A stretch of 64,000 bases of DNA from Lentzea alba (lineage in GTDB: Bacteria > Actinomycetota > Actinomycetes > Mycobacteriales > Pseudonocardiaceae): NCBI RefSeq assembly GCF_011067745.1, contig NZ_JAAMPJ010000018.1, positions 150,638 through 214,637 of the forward strand. The letters are read 5' to 3'. Every line of letters begins with the position of its first letter. Position 1 is the stretch's first letter. Below are positions 17,331 through 25,638 of this stretch, piece by piece. A program made the position numbers and the translations under genes. The notes under the pieces were generated by a model that made no database searches, had not been told where the DNA came from, and worked only from the letters and a program-made list of their open reading frames with translations.

Positions 17331-18450
17331 TCTTGCCCTCGATGATCTGGGCCTTGTAGCCCTCGAGGATGCCCTGCAGCTTCGCGTCGATCTTGCCGCC
17401 GGACGTGGCGTACCCGACGCCGTTGACCTTGAGGTCGAACACCTTCGGCAGCGACGCGAGGTCGTTCTTCGCGGCGGCGCGGAAGAAGTCGAACACCGCG
17501 ACGTCGACGCGCTTGAGGCTGGACGCGACGATGACGTCCCGGTTGGCCGCGAGCGCGGGCTGGTTGTACTGGTCGGCGTCACACCCGATCGCCAGCACGC
17601 CCGCCTGCTTCACCGCGGCGAACACGCCGATGCCGGACGCGCCCGCGGCCGGGTAGACGACGTCCGCACCCTTGTCGATCAGGCCCTTCGCGGCCTCCTG
17701 GCCCTTCGGCGGGTCCTGGAAACCGGTGAAGTCACCGGCCGGGGTGATGTACTTCTTGTCCACCTGGATCTTCGGCGCGGCGGCCTTCGCACCCTGGACG
17801 TAGCCCGCCTCGAACTTCTGGATCAGCGGGATGTCCACGCCGCCGACGAACCCGACGTGGCACTTCTTGCTCTGGTACGCGGCGACGACACCGGCCAGGA
17901 ACGAGCCCTCCTGCTCGGCGAAGACCAGCGGCGTGACGTTGGCCGCGCCCTCGACGGCGGAGTCGACCAGGCCGAACTTGACGTTCGGGAACTCCGGCGC
18001 GACGACCTTCAGCGACTCGGTGTAGGCGAAGCCGACGCCGACGATCGGGTTGAAGCCCTCGGACGCGAGCTGACGCAAGCGGGTCTGCTTGGCGGACTCG
18101 TCCTCGTTCGGCGCCGCGGAGAGCTCGCGGGTGTTCTCCTTCTTGACGCCCATCTCCTTGATCGCCTGGTCGAACCCGGCGGCGGCGAGGTCGTTGAACG
18201 ACGCGTCACCACGACCACCGATGTCGTAGGCCAGACCGATCTTCAGCGCGCTGCCGTCGACCTTGTCCCCGTCGGCGGCGGCACTGGTGTTCGAGGTGGC
18301 GGGCGCGCTGGGCGGCGTCGCGAACTCGCACCCGGCACCGGCGGCGTTGGTCGGCGCGGTGTTGCCGGAGTCTTTCGCACAGGCGCTGACCACCATGAGG
18401 CTGGTCAGCGCGATCGCGGCAACAGCGGTGCCACGCATACGACGGCGCAC
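17308..18450 (-). CDS. BMP family substrate-binding lipoprotein
   Basis: 380 residues. It has a basic N-terminus, hydrophobic core and lipobox LMVVSAC, so it should be an exported lipoprotein. The mature part has the basic-membrane-protein/PnrA fold: KIGLAYDIGGRGDASFNDLA, NPIVGVGFAYTESL, NVTPLVFAEQEGSFLAGVVA, and YPAAGASGIGVFAA. Such proteins bind purine nucleosides for an ABC importer, or act as stand-alone sensors. No ATPase or permease lies next to it, so the transporter, if any, is elsewhere. GTG 18450 is preferred because GGAGGAG lies 7 nt upstream. It is monocistronic as seen here. Confidence 0.87.
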   Translation of the reverse strand: MRRRMRGTAVAAIALTSLMVVSACAKDSGNTAPTNAAGAGCEFATPPSAPATSNTSAAADGDKVDGSALKIGLAYDIGGRGDASFNDLAAAGFDQAIKEMGVKKENTRELSAAPNEDESAKQTRLRQLASEGFNPIVGVGFAYTESLKVVAPEFPNVKFGLVDSAVEGAANVTPLVFAEQEGSFLAGVVAAYQSKKCHVGFVGGVDIPLIQKFEAGYVQGAKAAAPKIQVDKKYITPAGDFTGFQDPPKGQEAAKGLIDKGADVVYPAAGASGIGVFAAVKQAGVLAIGCDADQYNQPALAANRDVIVASSLKRVDVAVFDFFRAAAKNDLASLPKVFDLKVNGVGYATSGGKIDAKLQGILEGYKAQIIEGKIKVADKP

Positions 18451-18524
18451 GGCTCGTCTCCTCCCATAGGGCTCTTCAGCGCGGACGGTACCTCTCGCCG
18501 TCACCGATTTGGTCTAGCGTTCAA

Positions 18525-19196
18525 CTACTGGGAACTGATGCTCGCGACCAGGTTGATCGTCGTGGCCAGCACACCGGTGCCGAACAGGTACGACAACAAC
18601 GCGTGCTTCAGCGCCGTGCGTCGCATCTCCCGGCCGGACAGGCTGGTGTCGGACACCTGGAACGTCATGCCGATGCTGAACGCGACGTACGCGAAGTCGC
18701 CGTAGTCGGGCGGTTCCTCCTGGTTGAAGTCCACGCCTCCGTCCGCGCCGTAGTAGTAGAGACGGGCATAGCGCAGCGTGAAGATCGTGTGCACGACCGT
18801 CCACGACAGCACCACCGACAACACGCCGAGGCCCACGCGCAGGAGTTCGGCCGCGCCGGTGGTCTGCGCGGCGCGGGCCAGCACGAAACCCACCGACACG
18901 AGGCTCGCGATGGCGGCCACGAGCAGCAACACCTCGGCGACCCGGCGGGTGGGGTCGTTGCGGACGGCGTGCTGGGCGGTCTCCTCCGCGTCCATCGGCC
19001 AGATCACCAGCCACGCCCGGACCAGGTACACGAGCGTGGCGACGTCCCAGCCGACCAGCGGGCCGAACTCCGCGTGCCCGGTGATGAGCGCGACGACCAG
19101 CCCGCTGACCGCGCCCGCGGCGACCGCGACGGCGACCTTGGTCCGGGCGAGGACGAAGCCGTCGGGCAACGAACGGGACGGAAGATCATCCGGCAT
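18525..19196 (-). CDS. DUF1345 membrane protein
   Basis: 223 residues with about five hydrophobic helices. It has the characteristic DUF1345 run TLRYARLYYYGADGGVDFN, then PDYGDFAYVAFSIGMTFQVS and DTSLSGREMRRTALKHALL. The family is widespread in actinobacteria and proteobacteria and its function is unknown. It lies 74 nt upstream of the lipoprotein gene on the same strand and 31 nt downstream of the STAS gene, so cotranscription is possible. No regulatory motif was recognised. Confidence 0.85.
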   Translation of the reverse strand: MPDDLPSRSLPDGFVLARTKVAVAVAAGAVSGLVVALITGHAEFGPLVGWDVATLVYLVRAWLVIWPMDAEETAQHAVRNDPTRRVAEVLLLVAAIASLVSVGFVLARAAQTTGAAELLRVGLGVLSVVLSWTVVHTIFTLRYARLYYYGADGGVDFNQEEPPDYGDFAYVAFSIGMTFQVSDTSLSGREMRRTALKHALLSYLFGTGVLATTINLVASISSQ

Positions 19197-19227
19197 GATC
19201 GCCGAACCTACCCGAGCCCGGTCGCGC

Positions 19228-19572
19228 TCACTTGCCGGCGAGCGCCTCGGGCAGGGTGAGGTACAGCTCCAGCGTCTCGTTCAGCGTGGTGGCCCGCAGC
19301 GCCCGCAGGACGCTTCCCGCCGGGGACACCAGCCGCAGCGGTGTGCCGCGGTCCTCCCCGAGCAGGTGGTACTCCACGAGCACCGAGAGCCCGGACGACG
19401 CGAAGAACGCGACTTCGCTGAGGTCCAGCACCACCGGGAGGCCGGCCTCGAACGCCGCGGACAGCTTGTCGCGCAACAGACCCGCGGTGTAGGAGTCGAC
19501 CTCGCCCTCGGCGCGGAGCACGACGGCGGCCTCGAGTTGCTCGGAGTCCACCCGCAACAGCTCGGCTTCCAC
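19228..19572 (-). CDS. STAS-domain anti-sigma factor antagonist
   Basis: A single STAS domain of 114 residues. The central motif LDLSEVAFFASSGLSVLVEY contains Ser59-Ser60, matching the phosphorylatable serine of SpoIIAA/RsbV-type antagonists, although the usual Asp before it is Ala. It would bind an anti-sigma kinase when dephosphorylated and free a sigma factor. The SpoIIE-type phosphatase at 14848-16302 is a natural upstream partner. GTG 19572 has GGAGG about 7 nt upstream and lies 1 nt past the DsbA-like stop, so the two are translationally linked. Confidence 0.85.
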   Translation of the reverse strand: MEAELLRVDSEQLEAAVVLRAEGEVDSYTAGLLRDKLSAAFEAGLPVVLDLSEVAFFASSGLSVLVEYHLLGEDRGTPLRLVSPAGSVLRALRATTLNETLELYLTLPEALAGK

Positions 19573-19573
19573 G

Positions 19574-20191
19574 TCACGCCTCCCAGGCTTGGTTGAGCGC
19601 TTTCTCGAACAACTCGGCCGGCTGCGCACCGGCGACGGCGAGACGGTTGTCGAGGACCACGAACGGCACACCGGTGACACCGAGGTCACGAGCGCGCTTC
19701 TCGTCCGCGCGCACCTCGTCGGCGTACGCGGCGGGGTCGTCGAGCACGGCCTTGACGTCGGCCGGGTCGAGCCCGGCCTCGGCGGCGATCTCGCTCAGCG
19801 ACTCGACGGTGAACAACGAGCGCGCCTCCGCGAAGTTGGCGTGCAGCACAGCGTTGAGCACCTCCTGCTGCAGGCCGCGCTCTCCGGCCAGATGCAGCAG
19901 CCGGTGGACGTCGAAGGTGTTGCCCACCTCGCGGTCCAGCCGGTACTCGAGACCCGCGTCCCGCGCGAGCTGGGCGACGGAGTCCTCCATCTCACCGGCA
20001 CGCGGGCCGAACTTGGCGGCGAGCATCTCCTGCACCGGTTCGACGGTGGCTCTGCCCGGATCCAGCTCGAAGGCGCGGTGCACCACGGTGATCTCGGCGC
20101 GGTGCTCGAACCCGGCCAGCGCCTGCTCGAAACGCGCCTTGCCGATGTAGCACCACGGGCAGATGACGTCAGCCCAGAACTCGACCTGCAT
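19574..20191 (-). CDS. DsbA-family (FrnE-like) thioredoxin-fold oxidoreductase
   Basis: A 205-residue DsbA-like protein with the active site VICPWCYIG (Cys11, Cys14) at the N-terminus, a helical insertion, and the cis-Pro loop GVTGVPFVVLDNR. There is no signal peptide, so it acts in the cytoplasm, like FrnE and 2-hydroxychromene-2-carboxylate-isomerase relatives. The substrate is unknown. It is the first gene of a minus-strand unit with the STAS gene and is divergent from the Zur-box operon. Confidence 0.88.
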   Translation of the reverse strand: MQVEFWADVICPWCYIGKARFEQALAGFEHRAEITVVHRAFELDPGRATVEPVQEMLAAKFGPRAGEMEDSVAQLARDAGLEYRLDREVGNTFDVHRLLHLAGERGLQQEVLNAVLHANFAEARSLFTVESLSEIAAEAGLDPADVKAVLDDPAAYADEVRADEKRARDLGVTGVPFVVLDNRLAVAGAQPAELFEKALNQAWEA

Positions 20192-20225
20192 CGCTCGATC
20201 ATCTCATGCCCCGAACCGGCCCAGA

Positions 20226-20250
20226 AACGATAATCGTTGTCATGTAGGCT
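20226..20250 (+). promoter_or_regulatory. Candidate Zur box and -10 of the CobW operon
   Basis: The perfect 13-bp palindrome AACGATaATCGTT (20226-20238) resembles the AT-rich core of Zur/Fur-family boxes and stands out in this GC-rich DNA. A -10-like TAGGCT (20245-20250) follows, and ATG 7 nt later, so the box overlaps the promoter. Two CobW-type genes downstream fit zinc-starvation control. Binding is inferred. Confidence 0.65.
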
Positions 20251-20257
20251 GCCGTTC

Positions 20258-21355
20258 ATGGCAGCGCGGGTCATCTTGGTAGCCGGGTTCACCCACCACG
20301 ACGTGGCCGACGAGATCTGGCGGACGTCACCGGAGTCGATGCTGGTCAGGCACGACCTGAGCGATCTCGCCGACGGTGTGGTGCGGCGCTGGGTGGACGG
20401 TCGGCTCACCGTGCTGGAACTCGCGCACGGCTGTGTGTCGTGCACGCTGCGTCTGGATCTCGTTCCTCTGCTCGAACGGCAGGACGGGCCGGTGATCGTG
20501 CACCTCGACCCGGCGCTCGAACCGGAGGCCGTCTGCTTCGCGCTGAGCGAGACCGACGTGCGGGTCGAGGCCGTCGTCACGGTGATCGACAGCACGACGT
20601 GGCTGACCGACGCGACCGGTTCCGACACGCTCGCGGACCGGGGCATGCGGGCGGCCGAGGGCGACGAGCGGACGGTGGCGCAGGTCGTGGTCGGGCAGGC
20701 GGAGTTCGCGGACGCCCTGGTGCTCACCGGCCCCGCCGACCCGGCGCTGGCGGCGGTGCTCGACCGGCTCGCCCCGCGCGCTCCCCGCCGGCAACTGGAC
20801 ACGCTCGACGTCAGCGCGTTGCTCGCGGCGATTCCCCCCACCGCACGACGCGGCGAGGTCGACGACGGCTTCGCGCCGCTGCTGTACGGACAGCCACCGC
20901 TCGAACCGGCGCACGACGTGTCCGTCGTCCACTTCACCGAACGGCGTCCCTTCCACCCCATGCGGTTGCACGACGCCATCGACGTGCTGCTCGACGGCGT
21001 GGTGCGCGCGCGTGGCCGGGTGTGGCTCGCCAGCCAGCCCGACGTGGCGCTGTGGCTGGAGTCCGCGGGCGGCGGGTTGCGCGTCGGCAACCTCGGCCCC
21101 TGGCTCGCGGCGACCGACGACTGGGAGGAGGCCGACGCGGACCGGCGCGCGGCCGCGTCGCTGCGGTGGGACCCGTACTACGGCGACCGCGACCAGGAGA
21201 TCGTCGTGATCGCCAGGTCCGCCTCCCCGACCAAGATCACCGCGATCACCGCGGCCCTGCGCGCGGCCCTGGTCACCGACGAGGAGCTCGCGCTGATCGC
21301 CGAGCTCGACTTCGCCGACCCGTTCGCCGACTGGCACGAGGAGATGGAACTGTAG
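20258..21355 (+). CDS. CobW-like protein without a functional P-loop
   Basis: 365 residues. The overall pattern is that of CobW/COG0523 GTPases: a GCVSCTLRLDL block in place of GCxCCxxRxD, a C-terminal domain with FTERRPFHPMRLHDAID, and a final DWHEEMEL tail. The N-terminal Walker A is missing, however (VILVAGFTHHDVADEIW where LSGFLGAGKTTLL would be), and no NKxD is seen. One Cys of the CxCC metal site is replaced by Ser. It is probably a non-hydrolysing partner of the intact CobW protein encoded immediately downstream (stop TAG and ATG adjacent). The ATG 20258 start follows the Zur box; an upstream in-frame start at 20237 lies inside it. Confidence 0.8.
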   Translation: MAARVILVAGFTHHDVADEIWRTSPESMLVRHDLSDLADGVVRRWVDGRLTVLELAHGCVSCTLRLDLVPLLERQDGPVIVHLDPALEPEAVCFALSETDVRVEAVVTVIDSTTWLTDATGSDTLADRGMRAAEGDERTVAQVVVGQAEFADALVLTGPADPALAAVLDRLAPRAPRRQLDTLDVSALLAAIPPTARRGEVDDGFAPLLYGQPPLEPAHDVSVVHFTERRPFHPMRLHDAIDVLLDGVVRARGRVWLASQPDVALWLESAGGGLRVGNLGPWLAATDDWEEADADRRAAASLRWDPYYGDRDQEIVVIARSASPTKITAITAALRAALVTDEELALIAELDFADPFADWHEEMEL

Positions 21356-22486
21356 ATGCGCACCCCGGTGACCGTGCTGTCCGGCTTTCTGGGCGCCGGC
21401 AAGACCACCCTGCTCAACCACGTGCTCGCCAACCGCGAGGGCCGGCGGGTGGCGGTGATCGTCAACGACATGAGCGAGGTCAACATCGACGCGGCGCTGG
21501 TGGCCGGTCAGGGCTCGCTCGACCGCACCACCGAACGGCTGGTGGAGCTCACCAACGGCTGCATCTGCTGCACGCTGCGCGAGGACCTGCTCGACAGCGT
21601 CGGCGAGCTGGCGCGCTCTGGCCGGTTCGACACGATCCTGATCGAGTCCACCGGCATCTCCGAGCCCATGCCGGTGGCCGCGACGTTCGACTGGACCTTC
21701 GACGACGGCACCAGCCTGTCCGACCACGCCCGGCTCGACACGATGGTGACGCTGGTGGACGCGGCGGGTTTCCTGCGCGAACTGACCACCGGCGACCGTC
21801 TCGACGCCCGCGACCTCGAAGCCGCCGACGGTGACGAGCGCTCGATCTCCGACCTGCTCGTGGACCAGGTGGAGTTCGCCGACGTGCTGGTGGTGAACAA
21901 GACGGACCTCGTGACGCCTTCGGAGCTCGCGCGGCTCGACGCCGTGCTGCGGCGCCTCAACCCGTCCGCTCGCCTGCTGCACACCCGTCAGGGCGTCGTG
22001 CCGCTGTCCGAGGTGCTCGACACCGGCCGCTACGACCCGATCACCGCCGCGCAGGCACCAGGCTGGGCCGCGGAGCTCGCGGGCGGGCACACGCCGGAGA
22101 CCGAGGAGTACGGGATCAGGTCGGTCACCTACCGCGCTTCCCGGCCGTTCCACCCGTCGCGCCTGGCGGAGGCGCTGGCGGACTGGGAGGGCGTGTTGCG
22201 CAGCAAGGGTTTCTGCCACCTCGCGACGCGGCCGGACGTGCTGGCCGTCTGGTCGCAGGCCGGGCCGAACCTGAGCCTCGAACCCGGCCAGTTGCTCGGC
22301 ACGCCGCAGGCCCGGCAGGAGCTGGTGTTCATCGGGGTCGACCTCGACGTCACCGAACCCGCCCGCCGCCTGGACCCCGCGCTGCTCACCGACTCGGAGC
22401 TGGCGGCCGGGCCCGAGGTGTGGCGGACGTTCGAGGACCCGCTGCCGGAGTGGGACATCAGCGAACTGCACGATCATCTTCGCTAA
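21356..22486 (+). CDS. CobW/COG0523 GTPase, putative zinc metallochaperone
   Basis: A 376-residue G3E GTPase. Motifs: Walker A VLSGFLGAGKTTLLNHVL, metal-binding GCICCTLREDL (CxCC), the Walker B-like IESTGISEP, and NKTD for guanine. It also has the C-terminal CobW domain (FHPSRLAEALADWEG). Zur-controlled members deliver zinc to essential enzymes during zinc starvation. It follows the P-loop-less paralogue without a gap and shares its Zur-type promoter; a heterodimer is a reasonable guess. The acidic/His-rich C-terminus (EWDISELHDHLR) may bind metal. Confidence 0.88.
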   Translation: MRTPVTVLSGFLGAGKTTLLNHVLANREGRRVAVIVNDMSEVNIDAALVAGQGSLDRTTERLVELTNGCICCTLREDLLDSVGELARSGRFDTILIESTGISEPMPVAATFDWTFDDGTSLSDHARLDTMVTLVDAAGFLRELTTGDRLDARDLEAADGDERSISDLLVDQVEFADVLVVNKTDLVTPSELARLDAVLRRLNPSARLLHTRQGVVPLSEVLDTGRYDPITAAQAPGWAAELAGGHTPETEEYGIRSVTYRASRPFHPSRLAEALADWEGVLRSKGFCHLATRPDVLAVWSQAGPNLSLEPGQLLGTPQARQELVFIGVDLDVTEPARRLDPALLTDSELAAGPEVWRTFEDPLPEWDISELHDHLR

Positions 22487-22495
22487 CGTAATGAG

Positions 22496-23125
22496 GTGCG
22501 TGCCGTTCCGTACCGGGCCCAATGGGAGTCACCGGATCTCGTCGCCGACATCCTCTCGGGCGCCCTGCGGGCATCTGACGACCCGCTGTGGGCTCGATCC
22601 GGGGCGGATTCTGTCGACGAGTACGAGTTCTGGAGCTGGCGCGCCTGCGGGATGGCCTGCCTGAAGATGGCGCTGGCCTACTGGGGCCACGAGGAACCGC
22701 CGCTCGTCCAGCTCGCTGAGGAGGCCTCGGCCCACGGCGCCTACTTACGGCACGAGACCGGTGTAAATGGGATGATCTACGCGCCGTTCGCGTCCTACGT
22801 GGAGCAGCGGTTCGGGCTGACCGCTTTGAGCTGCCCCGAGCTGCCGCTGTCAAGGGTTGCTGCGGAGACCGCGGCCGGGGCGCTCGTGCTGGCCTCGGTG
22901 CACCACGGCGTGCGTCGGCCGGACACGACGCCACCTCACCGCGGTGGGCACCTCGTGCTGGTGATCGAGTGCACCGATGCCGAGGTCGTGTTCCACACCC
23001 CGTCCGGGGATCGCGCGGACAACCAGGCGTTCGCGACGGTCAGCCGTGAGAGGTTCGAACGGTTCTACGCCGGGCGCGGGGTCGTGTTGCGACCCTCACG
23101 AGCATCATTCGAAATGCCGACCTAG
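22496..23125 (+). CDS. C39-like (papain-fold) peptidase family protein
   Basis: 209 residues. The Cys in WRACGMACLKMALAYWG (about Cys51 or Cys55) and the His in RGGHLVLVIECTD fit the catalytic pair of C39/C39-like peptidases, and DAEVVFHTPSGD supplies the third position. There is no export signal and no bacteriocin transporter fusion, so it is a stand-alone cytosolic member. GTG 22496 lies 7 nt after a -10-like TAACGT and 9 nt after the CobW stop, so it may be read through from the Zur operon or have its own leaderless promoter. Confidence 0.65.
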   Translation: MRAVPYRAQWESPDLVADILSGALRASDDPLWARSGADSVDEYEFWSWRACGMACLKMALAYWGHEEPPLVQLAEEASAHGAYLRHETGVNGMIYAPFASYVEQRFGLTALSCPELPLSRVAAETAAGALVLASVHHGVRRPDTTPPHRGGHLVLVIECTDAEVVFHTPSGDRADNQAFATVSRERFERFYAGRGVVLRPSRASFEMPT

Positions 23126-23487
23126 GCGCACCGGCGCAGCAATCGAAACGCGCCACGAAACATCACCGTTCGGCGGTTCTCAGCCCCATTCGCGCGGTCG
23201 ATGCTCGACGTCGGATGCAGCTGATCGACGAGTTGGACAAGGGCGACGCAGACCTGCCCAACGACCTGCTGAACATGTTCTATGAACGTGACTACGACGC
23301 GGCCCGATCTGACCGACGGTGCTATCTTGCACAGGCTCGTTCACACCCGCTGGCATCAGTCCCAAGAGTCGACTCACGCACACTCCATGGACTGCGCAGC
23401 GATAAAACAGAACGTTTTGTCACCTCTAGCCTCACGGAAGTCCACCACTCTGGATCGATCCAGTCGGCGGAGCAGGAGGATTTCAGC
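23126..23487. other. 362-bp gene-free stretch before the accessory block
   Basis: No gene is called. The plus frame that joins the NB-ARC-TIR gene is open from 23215; its first 35 codons (DELDKGDADLPNDLLNMFYE) look coding-like while the next 55 do not. This may be the eroded tail of an older gene. A strong ribosome site AGGAGG (23474-23479) precedes GTG 23488. No clear promoter or repeat was found. Confidence 0.3.
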
Positions 23488-25401
23488 GTGCAGGAACATC
23501 CGAACGTGTTCGTGCCGTCAGGCCGCACGTTCTCGGACGATGGAGAACCAGTGTCAACGCCAGAAGCCCCTCGTACGGCGGAACTACGCCGTGACGGCGT
23601 GAGCAATCCACAGGTGTGGGGGGCGGTTCCGCTGCGAAATCCCGATTTCGTGGGCAGGAAGCAGTTGCTGGATCAGCTCCGCCAGCGGCTCCTGGAGCCC
23701 GGTGCGACCGCGACCCTTCCCGAAGCGCTGCACGGCATGGGCGGTGTCGGCAAGACGCAGATGGTCGTTGAATACATCTACCAGCACGCGTCGGAATACG
23801 ACGTCGTGTGGTGGATCTCGGCCGAACAGCCGGCGCAGATAACGTCGAGTCTCGTCGAACTCGCCAAGAGGCTTGGGGTACCCGAGTCCACCTCCGCGGA
23901 CACCGCCATCCCCGCGGTGCTGGAGGCGTTGCGCCGGGGCGAACCTCCGCACTCCCGCTGGATCCTGGTCTTCGACAACGCCGACAGGACGGAGACCGTC
24001 CGCCCTTTCATCCCCGCCGGCAACGGCCACGTGGTGATCACCTCGCGCGACTCCACGTGGGCGGGCGTTGCCAGAGCGGTCGAAGTGGACCTGTTCAGCC
24101 GCGCCGAGAGCAAGCAGTTGCTGAGTCGCCGCAGCGGCGCGCTGACCGACGCCGATGCCGACCGGCTCGCCGAGGCGCTGGGCGATCTTCCACTGGCGAT
24201 CGAGCAGGCGGCGGCATGGCGTGACCAGACCGGCATGCAGGCCGAGGAATACCTCACGCTGCTCGATCAGAACCGCACGGAACTGCTGGAAACCGGAACC
24301 TCGAGCAACGACCAACTCCCCGTCGCCGCAGCGTGGAACGTCCCGCTGAACCGGTTGAAGAGGGAGCACCGGGCGGCATTGCAACTGCTGCAGGTCTGCG
24401 CGTTCTTCGGCCCGGAACCGATCTCCCGCAACCTGTTCAGCGGCGTGTGCGGTGCCCCCGTACCCGAAGCGCTCGCCGAAGCGCTCAGCGACCCGATCAA
24501 ACTTCACCGCGCGGTGAAGGAGATCAGCCGGTACAGCCTCGCCAAGATCGATCACCGGAACAACACGCTGCAGCTGCATCGTCTGGTGCAGACCGTGTTG
24601 AAGAATCGGCTGGACACGGGTGAGCAGGAGAAAATGCGGCACGCCGTGCATGTGCTGCTCTCCCACGGGGATCCCGGTGACCCGGAGCTCAGGGACAACT
24701 GGCCTCGTTACGCCGAACTGCTGCCTCACGCCACGATGTCGCGGGCGGCGGACGGCCTCGAAGAGCCGGTTCGTCTGCTGATGCTCAACCTCGTCCGCTA
24801 CCTGCACGCCAGCGGTGACTACGGCGGCGCGCGGGATCTTTCCCACCAGTGCGTCGAGGCATGGCGAGCGCACCGCGACGAGACCGATCTGTACATGCGG
24901 GTAATGGCACGCAGCCACGCGGCGGCTCAGAACAGGATCGGCCAGAGCGCCGCCAATCCCGTCGTGTTCATGAGCCACTCCAACGCCGACCAGGACCGGT
25001 TCGTGGTGCCGATCACGAAGTCGCTTGAGCGGCGCGGCGTACGCATCTGGCTGGACCGCTACGACATGCTTCCAGGTCATCACATCGCTGGGGAGGTCTT
25101 CGAACAGATCGACAACGCCGACGCGTTCATCGTCGTGGTGTCCCGCCACACCCCGGAATCCGCATGGGTGCCGAGGGAGGTCGACCACGCCGTGAAGCGA
25201 GCCGACCGCGACAAGGATTTCCGCCTGATCTGCATCAGGCTGGACGGTGTCGAAGCTCCGGCCGTACTGGGGAACATCGCGTCCGTCAAGATTGATGCGT
25301 CACTCGACTACGGCGACCACCTCGAGAAGATATTGCGGGTGATCTACCGCAAGCCCGATGAGCGCGACCTGGGCCCTGTCCCGGAGTGGGCCAACACCTA
25401 G
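23488..25401 (+). CDS. NB-ARC ATPase with C-terminal TIR domain (FxsT-like)
   Basis: A 637-residue STAND protein. A short N-terminal tail is followed by VWGAVPLRNPDFVGRKQLL and the NB-ARC core: Walker A LHGMGGVGKTQMVVEYIY (about 82-99), then WILVFDNAD (Walker B) and GDLPLAIEQAAAW (GxP motif). A short helical repeat remnant (about 400-480) follows, then a TIR domain (about 490-625) with VFMSHSNADQDRF and WVPREVDHAVK, whose Glu is the expected NADase residue. The N-terminal half resembles FxsT of the FxSxx-COOH system, which normally ends in long TPR arrays; here a TIR replaces most of them. GTG 23488 is preferred for its AGGAGG site. It is the first gene of the plus-strand accessory block; likely an oligomerising sensor-effector. 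Confidence 0.82.
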   Translation: MQEHPNVFVPSGRTFSDDGEPVSTPEAPRTAELRRDGVSNPQVWGAVPLRNPDFVGRKQLLDQLRQRLLEPGATATLPEALHGMGGVGKTQMVVEYIYQHASEYDVVWWISAEQPAQITSSLVELAKRLGVPESTSADTAIPAVLEALRRGEPPHSRWILVFDNADRTETVRPFIPAGNGHVVITSRDSTWAGVARAVEVDLFSRAESKQLLSRRSGALTDADADRLAEALGDLPLAIEQAAAWRDQTGMQAEEYLTLLDQNRTELLETGTSSNDQLPVAAAWNVPLNRLKREHRAALQLLQVCAFFGPEPISRNLFSGVCGAPVPEALAEALSDPIKLHRAVKEISRYSLAKIDHRNNTLQLHRLVQTVLKNRLDTGEQEKMRHAVHVLLSHGDPGDPELRDNWPRYAELLPHATMSRAADGLEEPVRLLMLNLVRYLHASGDYGGARDLSHQCVEAWRAHRDETDLYMRVMARSHAAAQNRIGQSAANPVVFMSHSNADQDRFVVPITKSLERRGVRIWLDRYDMLPGHHIAGEVFEQIDNADAFIVVVSRHTPESAWVPREVDHAVKRADRDKDFRLICIRLDGVEAPAVLGNIASVKIDASLDYGDHLEKILRVIYRKPDERDLGPVPEWANT

Positions 25402-25523
25402 ACCTCGCCGCCTCCGACTGCGACGAACGATCCGGCGCTGACCGAACTGGTCGCGGTCAGCGCCGTGTTCTTCGAGCGACAGAGCTGAACCGCCGAAATT
25501 CCATGATCTCAGGAATCTGTCCT

Positions 25524-25551
25524 CCTGCTCCTTTCGGGTGAAAGGAGCAGG
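25524..25551 (+). terminator. Strong 12-bp hairpin after the NB-ARC-TIR gene
   Basis: A perfect inverted repeat CCTGCTCCTTTC-gggt-GAAAGGAGCAGG, 122 nt after the NB-ARC-TIR stop and 88 nt before the next start. No T-run follows. Either an intrinsic terminator of the GC-rich actinobacterial type or an operator for the next gene. Confidence 0.55.
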
Positions 25552-25638
25552 ACCGGATAACACCTTGAGCTCCGCCGATCGATTCCCGGTGCACACAGAC
25601 GGCGTGAACGCGTCGCGACACCCGGCCGGAGGCGCGAA

